A stretch of DNA of 64,000 nucleotides, from NCBI GenBank assembly GCA_039636865.1, contig CP144172.1, forward strand, positions 1,984,001-2,048,000. Direction: 5' to 3'. The DNA is from Dermatophilaceae bacterium Sec6.4 (GTDB taxonomy: Bacteria; Actinomycetota; Actinomycetes; Actinomycetales; Dermatophilaceae). Shown piece by piece: positions 17,271 to 25,810 of the stretch (positions within the stretch are counted from its first letter, which is position 1; each line of letters starts with the position of its first letter). The notes beneath the pieces were generated by a model, which saw nothing but the letters and a program-made list of their open reading frames with translations, made no database searches and was not told the DNA's origin. The position numbers and the translations under genes are program-made.

Positions 17271-18029
17271 TTACTTTCCAGCAACGCGAAGGAACGGGCT
17301 CACGCGGTTGTTGGCGAGGGTGCCGGGGAACTTGTAGCCGAGCACGTCCATCATGGGCTGGTCGACCTTTGCCTGCGCCGAGACGTGGTCGTAGGCCAAT
17401 CCTGTCCTGGTGGGGGACAGGTAGTTCGCCTCGTAGCCGAGGAACCCGTTCTGCGTCGTGCACCGGTAGTCGGCGCCGATCAGGCGGTTGGTGTTCGTGT
17501 TCTTGTCGATCAGGTTCACGATGTAGTTGCGCTGCGCGTTGCAGGTCGCCTGCGACGTGGTGCCCACCTTGTGCTGGGTCACGTGAGCGAACGTGTAGAC
17601 CGCCTGCGTGTCGAGGCTGGTGCCTGCATCAACATCTGCCGCGCGGTTGCTGAGGTCGAGGTAGATGTCCTGCGGCTGAATCGGATTACCGGTCTTGGAT
17701 GTGTAAGCCGTCAGGTAGCTCCAGTTACCCGTCCGCAATGGGTAGCACCGGAAGCGAAGGGCTGAGCCCACCGAGTTCTCGTTCTGGACACCGGACAGCG
17801 TCGCCGCGAACGAGGAGTTCTTGGCCACCAGCGCGACCTCATAGCTCGCGTGCGCCTCGCAGTTGGACCGCGTCGGGAACTGCGCCAAGGCGGCGGTGCC
17901 GTGCATGTAGATGGATCCCGGCGCGTGCGTGGGTGCCGGGGGGGCCGCGTTCGCAGGACCGGCCGCGAGGGTGACTCCCATCCCTGCCAGTGCGGTGGCT
18001 CCCGCTATTGCTGCAATTTTTCTGAGCAT
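17271..18029 (-). CDS. Secreted protein with two internal cysteine-containing repeats, unknown function
   Basis: A 252-residue exported protein. The start at 18029 is preceded by AAGGA and gives a classic signal peptide MLRKIAAIAGATALAGMG ending in GPANA-AP. The mature part has four cysteines and, by eye, two similar halves: xSNCEAHASYEVALVAKN ... LRFRCYPLRTGNWSYLTAY and xATCNAQRNYIVNLIDKN ... ADYRCTTQNGFLGYEANY. This pattern (C-x-A-x3-Y-x-V-x-L-x2-K-N, then RC, then G-x3-Y) suggests a duplicated small disulfide-bonded domain. I do not recognise the family. It is transcribed alone, away from the Tat/DUF4331 locus. Confidence 0.75.
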   Translation of the reverse strand: MLRKIAAIAGATALAGMGVTLAAGPANAAPPAPTHAPGSIYMHGTAALAQFPTRSNCEAHASYEVALVAKNSSFAATLSGVQNENSVGSALRFRCYPLRTGNWSYLTAYTSKTGNPIQPQDIYLDLSNRAADVDAGTSLDTQAVYTFAHVTQHKVGTTSQATCNAQRNYIVNLIDKNTNTNRLIGADYRCTTQNGFLGYEANYLSPTRTGLAYDHVSAQAKVDQPMMDVLGYKFPGTLANNRVSPFLRVAGK

Positions 18030-18365
18030 TTGGTGTTCCTTCACTGAGAGCAGATTGCGGGCTACCGCACGCCCCCTCACCATACGAGACTGAAAACCCG
18101 CTCAAGACCAATTAGGTGTTTTAGACATCAGATGCGAATGGGTCGCATTAGCGTAGAATGGCCGGACTTTTGATGGCGCTATTTTGCACGGCAAACCCGC
18201 ATTGTCAAGGTTTAAGTAGGTATCAATTTACGGAACATCTGAGGATACTTTTGAGTGCGGAGGTTTTGTCACAGATCCCCACTTTGCGGTGTTAATCTCA
18301 GAACGCGTTGCGATCCGTGACGCAGGTCCCGAAGTGGACTGCAGAATTTTACGATCGGAGATCGT
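18030..18365. promoter_or_regulatory. AT-richer divergent promoter region
   Basis: About 335 bp, visibly lower in GC than its surroundings, between the secreted-protein gene and the Tat small-protein gene. It holds a short inverted repeat ATGCGA-N5-TCGCAT (18132-18148) and runs of T/A that fit promoters. No gene was seen. Confidence 0.45.
18351..18365 (+). promoter_or_regulatory. Hairpin enclosing the ribosome site of the Tat small protein
   Basis: ACGATC-GGA-GATCGT lies immediately before ATG 18366. Its 6-bp stem has the Shine-Dalgarno-like GGAG partly in the loop. Such a structure could limit translation; this is inferred from sequence alone. Confidence 0.4.
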
Positions 18366-18638
18366 ATGGAAGATTCAACTCGCCGAAAGTTCTTCGCCGT
18401 CACGGGTGTGGGCACAGCGCTGGGCATTGCTGCCATGGCTGCTCCCAGCCCCGCTGATGCCGCTGTCGCCGGTGACGTGAAGGTCCCGCACGGTGCGGAG
18501 CCCACCATGGTCGCCTTCGTCAGCAATGTCCACCGCGGTGAAGTGACCTTGATGGTCGGCGATCGTGAGGTTGCAGTCACTGACACGCAGCTGGCGGCCC
18601 GTCTGTCGCACGCTTTCCACCAGGCAGCCCGAGGCTGA
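18366..18638 (+). CDS. Small Tat-exported protein upstream of DUF4331 gene
   Basis: A 90-residue protein with a twin-arginine signal, STRRKFFAVTGVG, then a hydrophobic stretch and a cleavage site like ADA-AV at ~34. The mature ~56 residues (GDVKVPHGAEPTMVAFVSNV and GEVTLMVGDREVAVTDTQLA) carry no Cys and do not match a family I can name. Export in a folded state by Tat hints at a cofactor or a partner bound in the cytoplasm. It lies 60 bp before the DUF4331 gene on the same strand, so a two- or three-gene operon is likely. Confidence 0.8.
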   Translation: MEDSTRRKFFAVTGVGTALGIAAMAAPSPADAAVAGDVKVPHGAEPTMVAFVSNVHRGEVTLMVGDREVAVTDTQLAARLSHAFHQAARG

Positions 18639-18698
18639 TCCGCAAGCTTCACGCTCTGCTCGACTCCGATTTAATCCTGCCTGCTCGAAAGGTTTTGT

Positions 18699-20165
18699 AT
18701 GTCATCGCACCGCGAAGCACCAGAAATCTCCAAGGATCCGTCAGCTGACAACACCGACGTCTACGCGTTTGTCAGTCCGGACAAGCCCGACACGGTCACT
18801 CTGATCGCCAGCTTCCTGCCGTTCGAACTGCCCTACGGCGGCCCGAACTTCAACGAGTTCTCCGATGACGTGGTGTACGAGATCAACATCTCCAACGCTG
18901 GAGACGCTCAGGCAGACATCTCCTACCAGTTCAAATTCACCACGACCGTGCGTGACCCCGAGACGTTCCTCTACAACGTGGGCCCGATCAGCTCGCCCAC
19001 CGACAAGACCTGGAACCGCCCGCAGACCTACACGGTCACCCGTGTGGACCGCAAGGCCTCCCCGAAGTACGTCCCGCGTGGCCTTGCGGGCGTGCTCGGT
19101 CGCAACCTGACCTGCCCGCCGGTCAACGTCGGTGTGCGCAGCACCCCGGACTACCCGAAACTGGCTGCGCAGACCTACCACAGCCTCGGTGGTGGCCGGA
19201 TGGTCTTCGCCGGCCAGCGCGCGGACAGCTTCCAGGTCGACGTAGGCAGCATCTTCGACCTGGGCGACCTTCGTCCGTTCCAGGGTTACTACAACAAGGG
19301 CATCCCGCCGATCCTGGCCGGCATGCCTGGCGTCAACAACCTGAAGGGCCTGAACGTGCACACCATTGCACTACAGGTTCCGCTCACCGATCTCACGGTC
19401 GATGGCAGGGAGCCCACCGACGTCATGTCCTTGAAGTCGGTCATCGGGGTGTGGGGCACAGCCAGCCGTTCCACCAGCCGTGTCCTGAACAAGAGCACCG
19501 GCGCGTACGAGAACTACGGTGCCTGGACCCAGGTCTCGCGGTTGGGTAACCCGCTGATCAATGAGGTCATCATCCCGATGGGCCAGAAGGACGTCTGGAA
19601 CATCACCCCGCCGCGCTTCGACAGCAAGTTCGCGAAGTACGTAACGCAGCCCGAGCTGGCGAACCTCATCGCGAACGTGTTGTACCCGTCGGCGTTCCCC
19701 AACCTCGCGGCGTACATCAAGACCAAGAAGCCGCGTGCGGACCTGGCTGCTGTTCTGCTCACCGGAATTCCGGCAGGAGTCATCCCGGGCTTCCAGAACT
19801 ACACCGGTTCTGTCCAGGCGGACATGCTGCGCATCAACCTCGCAGTGCCACTCACCGCGCCGAAAAAGGTCAGCAAGTACGGTCTGGTCGGCGGCGACGC
19901 CGGCGGTTTCCCCAACGGCCGTCGGCTGGGCGACGATGTCACCGCCATCGAGTTGCGTGCAGTTGCAGGGGCGATCCTGCCCCTCGTCGACAAGACCTAC
20001 ACGCCGGATAAAGCCGCAGGTCTACTGGAAGACGGATCGACCGACGGTGCGAGCAACGAAAATGCTCCGTACGGCCAGCTGTTCCTGGATTCCTTCCCCT
20101 ACATCGGCAACCCGAACAGCGGTTTCACGAGTATGCCCGGCACGCCCGGCGGGAACCTGAAGTAG
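18699..20165 (+). CDS. DUF4331 family protein
   Basis: A 488-residue protein. It opens with SSHREAPEISKDPSADNTDVYAF, the diagnostic N terminus of DUF4331, followed by VSPDKPDTVTLIASFLPFELPYGGPNFNEF, and ends with FLDSFPYIGNPNSGFTS (all quoted in part). In many bacteria these proteins follow a signal peptide; here the frame starts directly at MSSHREAP with a GAAAGG ribosome site, so it is either cytoplasmic or moved by its Tat-exported neighbour. Function is unknown. The His and acidic residues of the N-terminal motif are often invariant and could bind metal. The next gene follows after 6 bp. Confidence 0.92.
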   Translation: MSSHREAPEISKDPSADNTDVYAFVSPDKPDTVTLIASFLPFELPYGGPNFNEFSDDVVYEINISNAGDAQADISYQFKFTTTVRDPETFLYNVGPISSPTDKTWNRPQTYTVTRVDRKASPKYVPRGLAGVLGRNLTCPPVNVGVRSTPDYPKLAAQTYHSLGGGRMVFAGQRADSFQVDVGSIFDLGDLRPFQGYYNKGIPPILAGMPGVNNLKGLNVHTIALQVPLTDLTVDGREPTDVMSLKSVIGVWGTASRSTSRVLNKSTGAYENYGAWTQVSRLGNPLINEVIIPMGQKDVWNITPPRFDSKFAKYVTQPELANLIANVLYPSAFPNLAAYIKTKKPRADLAAVLLTGIPAGVIPGFQNYTGSVQADMLRINLAVPLTAPKKVSKYGLVGGDAGGFPNGRRLGDDVTAIELRAVAGAILPLVDKTYTPDKAAGLLEDGSTDGASNENAPYGQLFLDSFPYIGNPNSGFTSMPGTPGGNLK

Positions 20166-20171
20166 CAGTAC

Positions 20172-20585
20172 ATGCCTGACGCCGAGAATCCTCATGCCGG
20201 TCAAGGCATGGTTGTCCTCGACATCGGTGGCGACGTTGGTGCTCTCGTCGTCTCCATGCCGGCCGAACTGGTCGGCATGGAGATCGAGATCTGCCCAAGC
20301 GGAGCTCGCGGTGGTGTGCCTGATGAAGGGGCCGACTGGTGGGACGGTGACTGGCACTCAGATCATCATCACGACCACTCGGAAGCCGATCATCAGCATG
20401 AGCACCAGGCTGCATGGCCGCACGTTGCGGTGATCGCACGACCGTCACCCACGGGCACGCAAAACAGCGCTGTCTACCCGGGCTTGAAGGAAGGCACCTA
20501 CGACTTGTGGGTGCGACCTGACGGGCCGACTACCTTGACGGCCAGCGTCAAAGGGGCCGAAGTCACCACGGCCGACTGGGTCTGA
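20172..20585 (+). CDS. Conserved hypothetical protein with histidine cluster
   Basis: A 137-residue protein directly downstream of the DUF4331 gene. It starts with a beta-rich segment (GMVVLDIGGDVGALVVSMP), then has a His/Asp cluster at about 60-78 (HSDHHHDHSEADHQHEH, eight His) and ends with YPGLKEGTYDLWVRP and a final Ig-like strand pattern. The His cluster is a likely metal-binding loop. There is no signal peptide. I know similar hypothetical proteins in actinobacteria but no function. The start ATG 20172 has only a weak ribosome site, so translational coupling to DUF4331 is likely. Confidence 0.75.
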   Translation: MPDAENPHAGQGMVVLDIGGDVGALVVSMPAELVGMEIEICPSGARGGVPDEGADWWDGDWHSDHHHDHSEADHQHEHQAAWPHVAVIARPSPTGTQNSAVYPGLKEGTYDLWVRPDGPTTLTASVKGAEVTTADWV

Positions 20586-20598
20586 GCTTTTAAAAACA

Positions 20599-20652
20599 CA
20601 CGATGGTTCCGAACGGATCGGCTTAAATGCTGATTTGTTCGGGACCATCGTG
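20599..20652. terminator. Inverted repeat, probable terminator of the DUF4331 operon
   Basis: A 16-bp stem, CACGATGGTTCCGAAC and GTTCGGGACCATCGTG (one G-T wobble), with a 22-nt loop. It sits 14 bp after the histidine-cluster gene. No T tract follows on the plus strand. Confidence 0.65.
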
Positions 20653-20824
20653 CGTTAGCGCGCCTGAGAACGTGGCGTTGTGCAACCGCTCCTGGTTTTC
20701 CCCACCGTCCACCGGACGACATGTCGTACGCTGCAAAAATGGCGTATATGGCACGTGGCCTGCGGAGCGAAGTCGAGTTTGCAATAACAGACCACTGCAG
20801 CTCGGGCATCCTGAGAGGAACGAG

Positions 20825-22639
20825 GTGAACTCGGCGCCGTTCGTGCAACCCGCGACGGACCCCCCGACCCGCCCCACCTTGTCAGGCTCCTTCGGAATGT
20901 CGGCCACAACGCACTGGGTGGGCTCGGCAACCGCCCAGTCCGTGCTGGAGCGCGGTGGCAACGCGTTCGATGCGGCGGTGGCGGCAGCGTTCGTGCTGCA
21001 CGCTGTGGAGCCACACCTCAATGGACCGGGTGGTGATCTCATCGGGATCATTGCGCCACTGGGCCGGGACCCACAAGTGGTGTGCGGGCAGGGACCCGCG
21101 CCCGCAGCGGCGACCATCTCGGGGATGCGAGCCGACGGCATCGATGAGGTGCCGGGCGCCGGCGCACTCGCAGCGACGGTGCCCGGTGCGGTGCCGGCCC
21201 TGCTGTGGATGCTGGAGCGGCACGGCACCTGGGAGCTCGGCGACTGCCTTGCCTACGCGATCGGCTACCTGGAGGACGGACACCCGGCGGGTCCGCAACT
21301 GAGCAGAGTCATCGGGGCAGTCGAAGCGCTGTTCCGAACCTCATGGCCTTCGTCGGCCGACATGTGGTTACTTGAAGGCCGTGCACCGACCGAGGGGGAG
21401 TGCATCACGAACCGGGGGTATGCCGCGACGCTCCGGCGCCTCGTGCAGGAGAGCGAGCGCGGCGGCGACACCAGGCTGACCCGCGTCCGCGCTGCGGGGC
21501 GGATATGGCGCGACGGATTCGTTGCACGGGAAATCGCGCAGTTCGTGGGGCAACCGCACCTGCATTCAGACGGGCGCGAGCATCGTGGCCTGCTGCAACG
21601 CGGCGACCTGAGGGCCTTCGAGGTCAGTAGTGAGCCGCCGCTATCCCTCGATTTTCGAGGTACGACGGTCCTCAAACCCGGTTTTTACACGCAGGGTCCG
21701 GTCATGCTTCAAGCGCTGGCGATCCTTTCGCATTTCCCGGACGACCGCATCGACCCGTCCACCGCGATCGGGGTGCACACCATCACCGAAGTGCTCAAGC
21801 TCGCTCTGGCAGACCGCGACACCTATTACGGCGACGCACACGGTCAGGATGCCGCGCCACTCGGCCTGCTCGACCCGTCGTACTCGTTGCGTCGGGCAGC
21901 GCTGATCGGCGACACGGCGTCGCTGGAGTACAGACCGGGCACCGACGTGCCTGGATCGCCGATGGGTCAGGTGCCGCCGTTGCAGGAGACACCGCGCGAG
22001 CCTGCCGACCCAACAGCCGGTGAGCCGACGGTCGCCCGGAACGGGGAGACCAGGGGCGACACGTGTCATGTCAGCGTGGTGGACCGATGGGGCAACACCG
22101 TCGCGCTCACCCCGTCGGGAGGGTGGCTGCAGTCCTCGCCGACGATCCCAGCCCTGGGCTTCTGCCTCGGCTCACGACTACAGATGACGTGGCTGGATGA
22201 GCGCAGCCCCAGTGCGCTCGTGCCGGGCCGACGTCCGCGTACGACGCTGAGCCCGACGATGCTTGCGCGCGGCGGCCAGGTGGTTGCGGGTCTGGGTACC
22301 CCCGGTGGTGACCAACAGGATCAGTGGCAGCTGCTCTACCTGTTGCGGACCCTGGTCGGCGGCTACCAGGCGCAGCAGGCTATCGATGCACCTACCTTCC
22401 ACACCACGGCGGCGGTCGGGTCGTTCTGGCCGCGCACGTGGACACCGGGTGGACTGGTCGCCGAGGCACGTCTGGGCACGCGCGTGTTGGACGAGCTGGA
22501 ACGACGCGGGCATCTCCTCACGGTCTCCGGCGATTGGACCCTGGGCCGACTGTGTGTGGTTACCCGCGACCCGGCGTCCGGCCGGGTCGGCGCAGCGGCC
22601 AATCCGCGGGGCGCGCAGGGGTACGCAGCCGGTCGTTAG
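20825..22639 (+). CDS. ggt: Gamma-glutamyltransferase family protein
   Basis: A 604-residue N-terminal nucleophile hydrolase family member that would transfer or hydrolyse gamma-glutamyl groups, or act as a cephalosporin-acylase-like enzyme. The start is GTG 20825, with AGAGGAA upstream; the longer frame lacks similarity. Family motifs are GGNAFDAAVAAAFVLHAVEP, NGPGGD, a large-subunit helix with PGAVPALLWMLE, and the autoprocessing site RGDTCHVSVVDRWGN, where the Thr in the first position of the usual TTH is kept and the second Thr is Cys. Later motifs are RPRTTLSPTM and TPGGDQQDQ, the latter matching the oxyanion GG region. No signal peptide is seen, unlike periplasmic GGTs. Substrate unknown. 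Confidence 0.85.
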   Translation: MNSAPFVQPATDPPTRPTLSGSFGMSATTHWVGSATAQSVLERGGNAFDAAVAAAFVLHAVEPHLNGPGGDLIGIIAPLGRDPQVVCGQGPAPAAATISGMRADGIDEVPGAGALAATVPGAVPALLWMLERHGTWELGDCLAYAIGYLEDGHPAGPQLSRVIGAVEALFRTSWPSSADMWLLEGRAPTEGECITNRGYAATLRRLVQESERGGDTRLTRVRAAGRIWRDGFVAREIAQFVGQPHLHSDGREHRGLLQRGDLRAFEVSSEPPLSLDFRGTTVLKPGFYTQGPVMLQALAILSHFPDDRIDPSTAIGVHTITEVLKLALADRDTYYGDAHGQDAAPLGLLDPSYSLRRAALIGDTASLEYRPGTDVPGSPMGQVPPLQETPREPADPTAGEPTVARNGETRGDTCHVSVVDRWGNTVALTPSGGWLQSSPTIPALGFCLGSRLQMTWLDERSPSALVPGRRPRTTLSPTMLARGGQVVAGLGTPGGDQQDQWQLLYLLRTLVGGYQAQQAIDAPTFHTTAAVGSFWPRTWTPGGLVAEARLGTRVLDELERRGHLLTVSGDWTLGRLCVVTRDPASGRVGAAANPRGAQGYAAGR

Positions 22640-22693
22640 GCGCTCATCCGGTCACGTGCGCGTCCGGCCGTAGATCTGTTGTCATGGATCTGT

Positions 22694-23134
22694 TCAGGCC
22701 GGGTCGGTGTTGCGGAACAGGTAAATGCCGACGGTTTCGCCGCTGACCGCCACATTCTGGCCACTGACCAGGAAGTTGGCGCGACTGTTCTCCCCGGTCA
22801 CGACGAACACATAGCCCACGTGTTCGAGCTTCCAGCCGATGGCCTCGATCGCGGCCAGTGTTCCGGCGTGGCTTTGAGTTCTGACGTCTTTGGGCACGGC
22901 AGTTGCGCCGAAAGGCATCGGGTCGCGCTGGGAGAAGCCGACCTGGAGTTGGATCTCGAAAAAGCCCTGGCGCTCCTCTTTGGCGGCGACAGCTTGTCCG
23001 ATCGGTAGGTCGATCGCGGCTTGCCGGTTGGCCTCGATCCGTGCACCCTCAAGCGCTAGTCTGCGCTTGTCCGACAGCGCGGCGAGCCTACGCGCATCTG
23101 CTTCTTTGTCTTCGCGACTGGTGCCGAACGCCAT
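22694..23134 (-). CDS. Conserved actinobacterial hypothetical protein
   Basis: A 146-residue protein with no domain I can name. The N-terminal third is charged and helical (REDKEADARRLAALSDKRRL) and the rest is predicted alpha/beta: GFFEIQLQVGFSQRDPMPFG, AIEAIGWKLEHVGYVFVVTG and VSGETVGIYLFRNT. The middle motif resembles the small ligand-binding fold seen in several conserved actinobacterial proteins of about this size. A good ribosome site GGGAGG lies 7 bp before ATG 23134. It is convergent with ggt and divergent from pabB, and no transmembrane or signal segment is present. Confidence 0.75.
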   Translation of the reverse strand: MAFGTSREDKEADARRLAALSDKRRLALEGARIEANRQAAIDLPIGQAVAAKEERQGFFEIQLQVGFSQRDPMPFGATAVPKDVRTQSHAGTLAAIEAIGWKLEHVGYVFVVTGENSRANFLVSGQNVAVSGETVGIYLFRNTDPA

Positions 23135-23315
23135 GTCATGCCTCCCTGGGAATGTCGTTATCTTTGCGGAATTGAGTGTCCTCTTCGGCGGATGGTGGTC
23201 AGGACTGCCGTGTCGCTGGAGGCGGGGACCGGGGCTCCCAATGTCGGTGTCATCACCGAACTGAACGTTCGGGTTCGCTGCGCCCAGCGCTGGCCTGGGG
23301 GATCCGTGGGCATAC

Positions 23316-24425
23316 TTGGCACCGATGGAAACGATCGAGGGCTGCGCGGATTTTGCCGGTATCCGTGCCCGTGGCGTGCTGGAGGTGCGTCATGACGTCG
23401 CGGCGCTGGACGAGCCCGGTTTCTGGGTCGTCGTCGATACCTTCGAGGGCGAGTTGACGGCCGTACGGATGGCGCACGTGGTCCGGTTCGAGGAGCCGGT
23501 GGTCGCCGGGACCATCGAGCCGCTGGTGATCGACCCGGAGCTGAGCGCATGGTCCTCATCGCTGGACCAGGCTGCCTACGAACGCAGCGTGCATGATGTG
23601 CGCGACCTGGTGGCCGCGGGCGAGATCTACCAGGTCAACGTATGCCGGGTGCTCAGCCGGGTCGTACCTACCGACTTCTCGATGGCCCTGCTGAGTCAGT
23701 TCGTGCGGCAGGGCAATCCGGCGCCGCACGCGGCATTCATCGATATTCCGCAGGCGCGGCTGGAAGTGGTGTGCGCCTCACCCGAGCTCTTTCTGCGACG
23801 CGAGGGGGAAACGTTGTGGTCGGCGCCTATCAAAGGCACCGCGCCGAACGCCGAAGAACTACTCCCGAAGGACCGCACCGAAAACGTGATGATCACCGAC
23901 CTGGTCCGCAACGATCTTTCGGTGGTGTGCCGGCCCGGCACCGTCGCGGTGGACGCGCTGCTGATGCCGCAGTACAACCCCGGCCTGGTACACCTGGAAT
24001 CCACGATCTGCGGATCGTTGGTCGATGGAGCGACGTGGAGGGAGATCCTGGGCGCCACTTTCCCGCCGGGATCGGTATCGGGTGCGCCGAAATCGAGCGC
24101 TCTGAACGCTATTCACGATCTGGAACCGGTTGAGCGCGGACCGTACTGCGGCGCAATCGGCTGGGTGGAGAACGTGCCGGACCCGGGCAGCTCGAGTGCG
24201 CCGCGTGGAGTGGGTGGGGGTCACTCCCAGCAGACGGCATCGTTGTCCGTGGGGATCCGCACGTTCTGGTTGGAACAGGATCGTGGCGGCAATCGTTGGC
24301 TGCGGTACGGCACCGGTGCGGGCATCACGTGGGGTTCTGACCCGGAGAGTGAATGGTGGGAAACTGTCCTGAAGGCGCGGCGCCTGCTGGCGCTGGCGGA
24401 GTCGGTGATCGGGGCAGCACAGTGA
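23316..24425 (+). CDS. pabB: Aminodeoxychorismate synthase component I
   Basis: A 369-residue chorismate-binding enzyme. It would convert chorismate and ammonia to 4-amino-4-deoxychorismate for folate synthesis. The motif PIKGTAPN with Lys (K173 from the TTG start) is the PabB hallmark, since TrpE has PIAGT. Other motifs are AAGEIYQVNVCR, KDRTENVMITDLVRND, LESTICGSL and FPPGSVSGAPK. The protein is shorter than full TrpE/PabB because the N-terminal regulatory half is reduced to ~85 residues. The start could be TTG 23316 or ATG 23325; GGGGGAT upstream suits the former. It is followed by pabC after a short tandem repeat. Confidence 0.9.
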   Translation: MAPMETIEGCADFAGIRARGVLEVRHDVAALDEPGFWVVVDTFEGELTAVRMAHVVRFEEPVVAGTIEPLVIDPELSAWSSSLDQAAYERSVHDVRDLVAAGEIYQVNVCRVLSRVVPTDFSMALLSQFVRQGNPAPHAAFIDIPQARLEVVCASPELFLRREGETLWSAPIKGTAPNAEELLPKDRTENVMITDLVRNDLSVVCRPGTVAVDALLMPQYNPGLVHLESTICGSLVDGATWREILGATFPPGSVSGAPKSSALNAIHDLEPVERGPYCGAIGWVENVPDPGSSSAPRGVGGGHSQQTASLSVGIRTFWLEQDRGGNRWLRYGTGAGITWGSDPESEWWETVLKARRLLALAESVIGAAQ

Positions 24426-24477
24426 CATGGCAGCGCGGCGACATTGGCAGCACGGCGACATTGGCAGCACAGTGAAG
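24413..24477 (+). repeat. Imperfect 16-17 bp tandem repeat across the pabB-pabC junction
   Basis: Four copies of a unit like GGCAGCACGGCGACATT begin at 24413, 24429, 24446 and 24463. The first copy contains the last codons of pabB and the last copy ends in the pabC ribosome site (AAGAGG). It looks like slippage expansion of the intergenic spacer. Confidence 0.75.
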
Positions 24478-24488
24478 AGGTCGGCGTT

Positions 24489-25325
24489 ATGAATATCCGG
24501 GTATGGGTGGACGGTGAACGCGTCGATGACACGCCCAGCCTGAGCGCACTGGACCACGGTGTCACGGTCGGCGACGGCGCCTTCGAGACGTGCAAGGTGC
24601 TCGACGGTCACGTGATCGCTCGATCGATGCACCACGCCCGGTTCAATCGCACCCTCGCGGGTTTGAAGTTGCCGTCTGCTGATCGGGACCGGCTCGACGA
24701 AGGAATCGCGGCCGTCCTGAGCGAGCCGATGGCGCTGGGGAGGTTGCGCTACATGGTGACCGGGGGAGCGGGGCCGCTGGGTTCGGGGCGCTTGAACTCC
24801 CCGCTGACCTACATCGTCACGGCTGGCGAATCGCAGCCTTCTGCGGCCAGTTGTGCGCTGGTCACGTTGCCGTGGGTTCGCAACGAACGAGGCGTGCTTG
24901 CCGGTTTGAAAACGACGTCCTACGCCGAGAACGTTGTTGCGCTGGCCTACGCAACGGAACGCGACGCCGACGAGGGGATCTTCGCCAATACGATGGGCGA
25001 GCTGTGCGAAGGTACCGCCACCAACATCTTCGTTGTCATCGACGGTGAGATCCTGACGCCACCATTGGCTTCTGGCGCGCTGCCCGGAATCGGCCGTGCA
25101 CTGACGCTGCGGTGGTGCGCGGCGGCCGGTATGCCGATCCGGGAGGTCGCGATGCCGCTGGAGGTGCTCACTCGCGCCGACGAGTTGTTTGTGACGTCGT
25201 CGCTGCGAGACGTGCAGGCCGTACACGCTGTGGACGCACGCACCCTCACCCCTGGACCTGTCACCGCCCAGGCTGCGCGCGTGTTCGCAGATGCAGTGGC
25301 GCAGGATGAAGACCCCACCCCCTGA
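24489..25325 (+). CDS. pabC: Aminodeoxychorismate lyase / class IV aminotransferase
   Basis: A 278-residue PLP enzyme of fold type IV that would release pyruvate from aminodeoxychorismate to give p-aminobenzoate. The PLP Lys sits in LAGLKTTSYAENV. Other motifs are GDGAFETCKVLDG, the Glu region MGELCEGTATNIFVV and the C-terminal ELFVTSSLRDVQAV, where lyase/aminotransferase members keep the TSS. ATG 24489 has the ribosome site GAAGAGG. Since pabB is just upstream, the lyase role is favoured over branched-chain or D-amino acid transaminase, which look alike. Confidence 0.87.
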   Translation: MNIRVWVDGERVDDTPSLSALDHGVTVGDGAFETCKVLDGHVIARSMHHARFNRTLAGLKLPSADRDRLDEGIAAVLSEPMALGRLRYMVTGGAGPLGSGRLNSPLTYIVTAGESQPSAASCALVTLPWVRNERGVLAGLKTTSYAENVVALAYATERDADEGIFANTMGELCEGTATNIFVVIDGEILTPPLASGALPGIGRALTLRWCAAAGMPIREVAMPLEVLTRADELFVTSSLRDVQAVHAVDARTLTPGPVTAQAARVFADAVAQDEDPTP

Positions 25326-25348
25326 CCACCGACACCGACACCGGAGCT

Positions 25349-25795
25349 ATGTCCATGAGTACGCCCGTCAAGAATCATGAGGGATCCCGGGAGGCGACGC
25401 CGGCCCGATGGGCCTGGCAGCGCAAGATCCGCGCCAACCCCACGGCCTATTTCATCTACCGGATCTTCATTGCGGTATTCGGTTTGGCGATCGTGGTGGG
25501 GGGCATCATCCTGTTGCCGCTTCCAGGGCCGGGATGGGTCATCATCTTCGTCGGATTGGGCGTATGGGCCTCAGAATTCGCGTGGGCCTCGCGGCTGCTG
25601 AGGTTTGCCAAGGACAAGGTACGGTCCTGGACCCGCTGGCTCGGGAAGCAGAACATTCTCATCCGCGGCCTGGTCAGCCTTGCTGTCGTTGCGCTCGTAC
25701 TGGGATGCATCTACGGATACCTGCTGTGGCAGGGCGTACCCACCTGGTTGCCGTCGTTCGTCACGACACCGCTGGTGAGGCTGCCCGGTCTCTGA
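25349..25795 (+). CDS. PGPGW-motif membrane protein (TIGR02611-like)
   Basis: A 148-residue protein with two clear membrane segments before and after a loop: FIYRIFIAVFGLAIVVGGII and, after the signature LPLPGPGWVIIFVGLGVWAS, a conserved EFAWASRLLRFAKDKV stretch; a third segment is near 118-138. This is the family signature I know from actinobacterial small membrane proteins of unknown function. It follows pabC by ~23 bp. ATG 25355 is an alternative start. The next gene is convergent with almost no spacer. Confidence 0.85.
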   Translation: MSMSTPVKNHEGSREATPARWAWQRKIRANPTAYFIYRIFIAVFGLAIVVGGIILLPLPGPGWVIIFVGLGVWASEFAWASRLLRFAKDKVRSWTRWLGKQNILIRGLVSLAVVALVLGCIYGYLLWQGVPTWLPSFVTTPLVRLPGL

Positions 25796-25810
25796 TCCGC
25801 ACCGCTGCGC

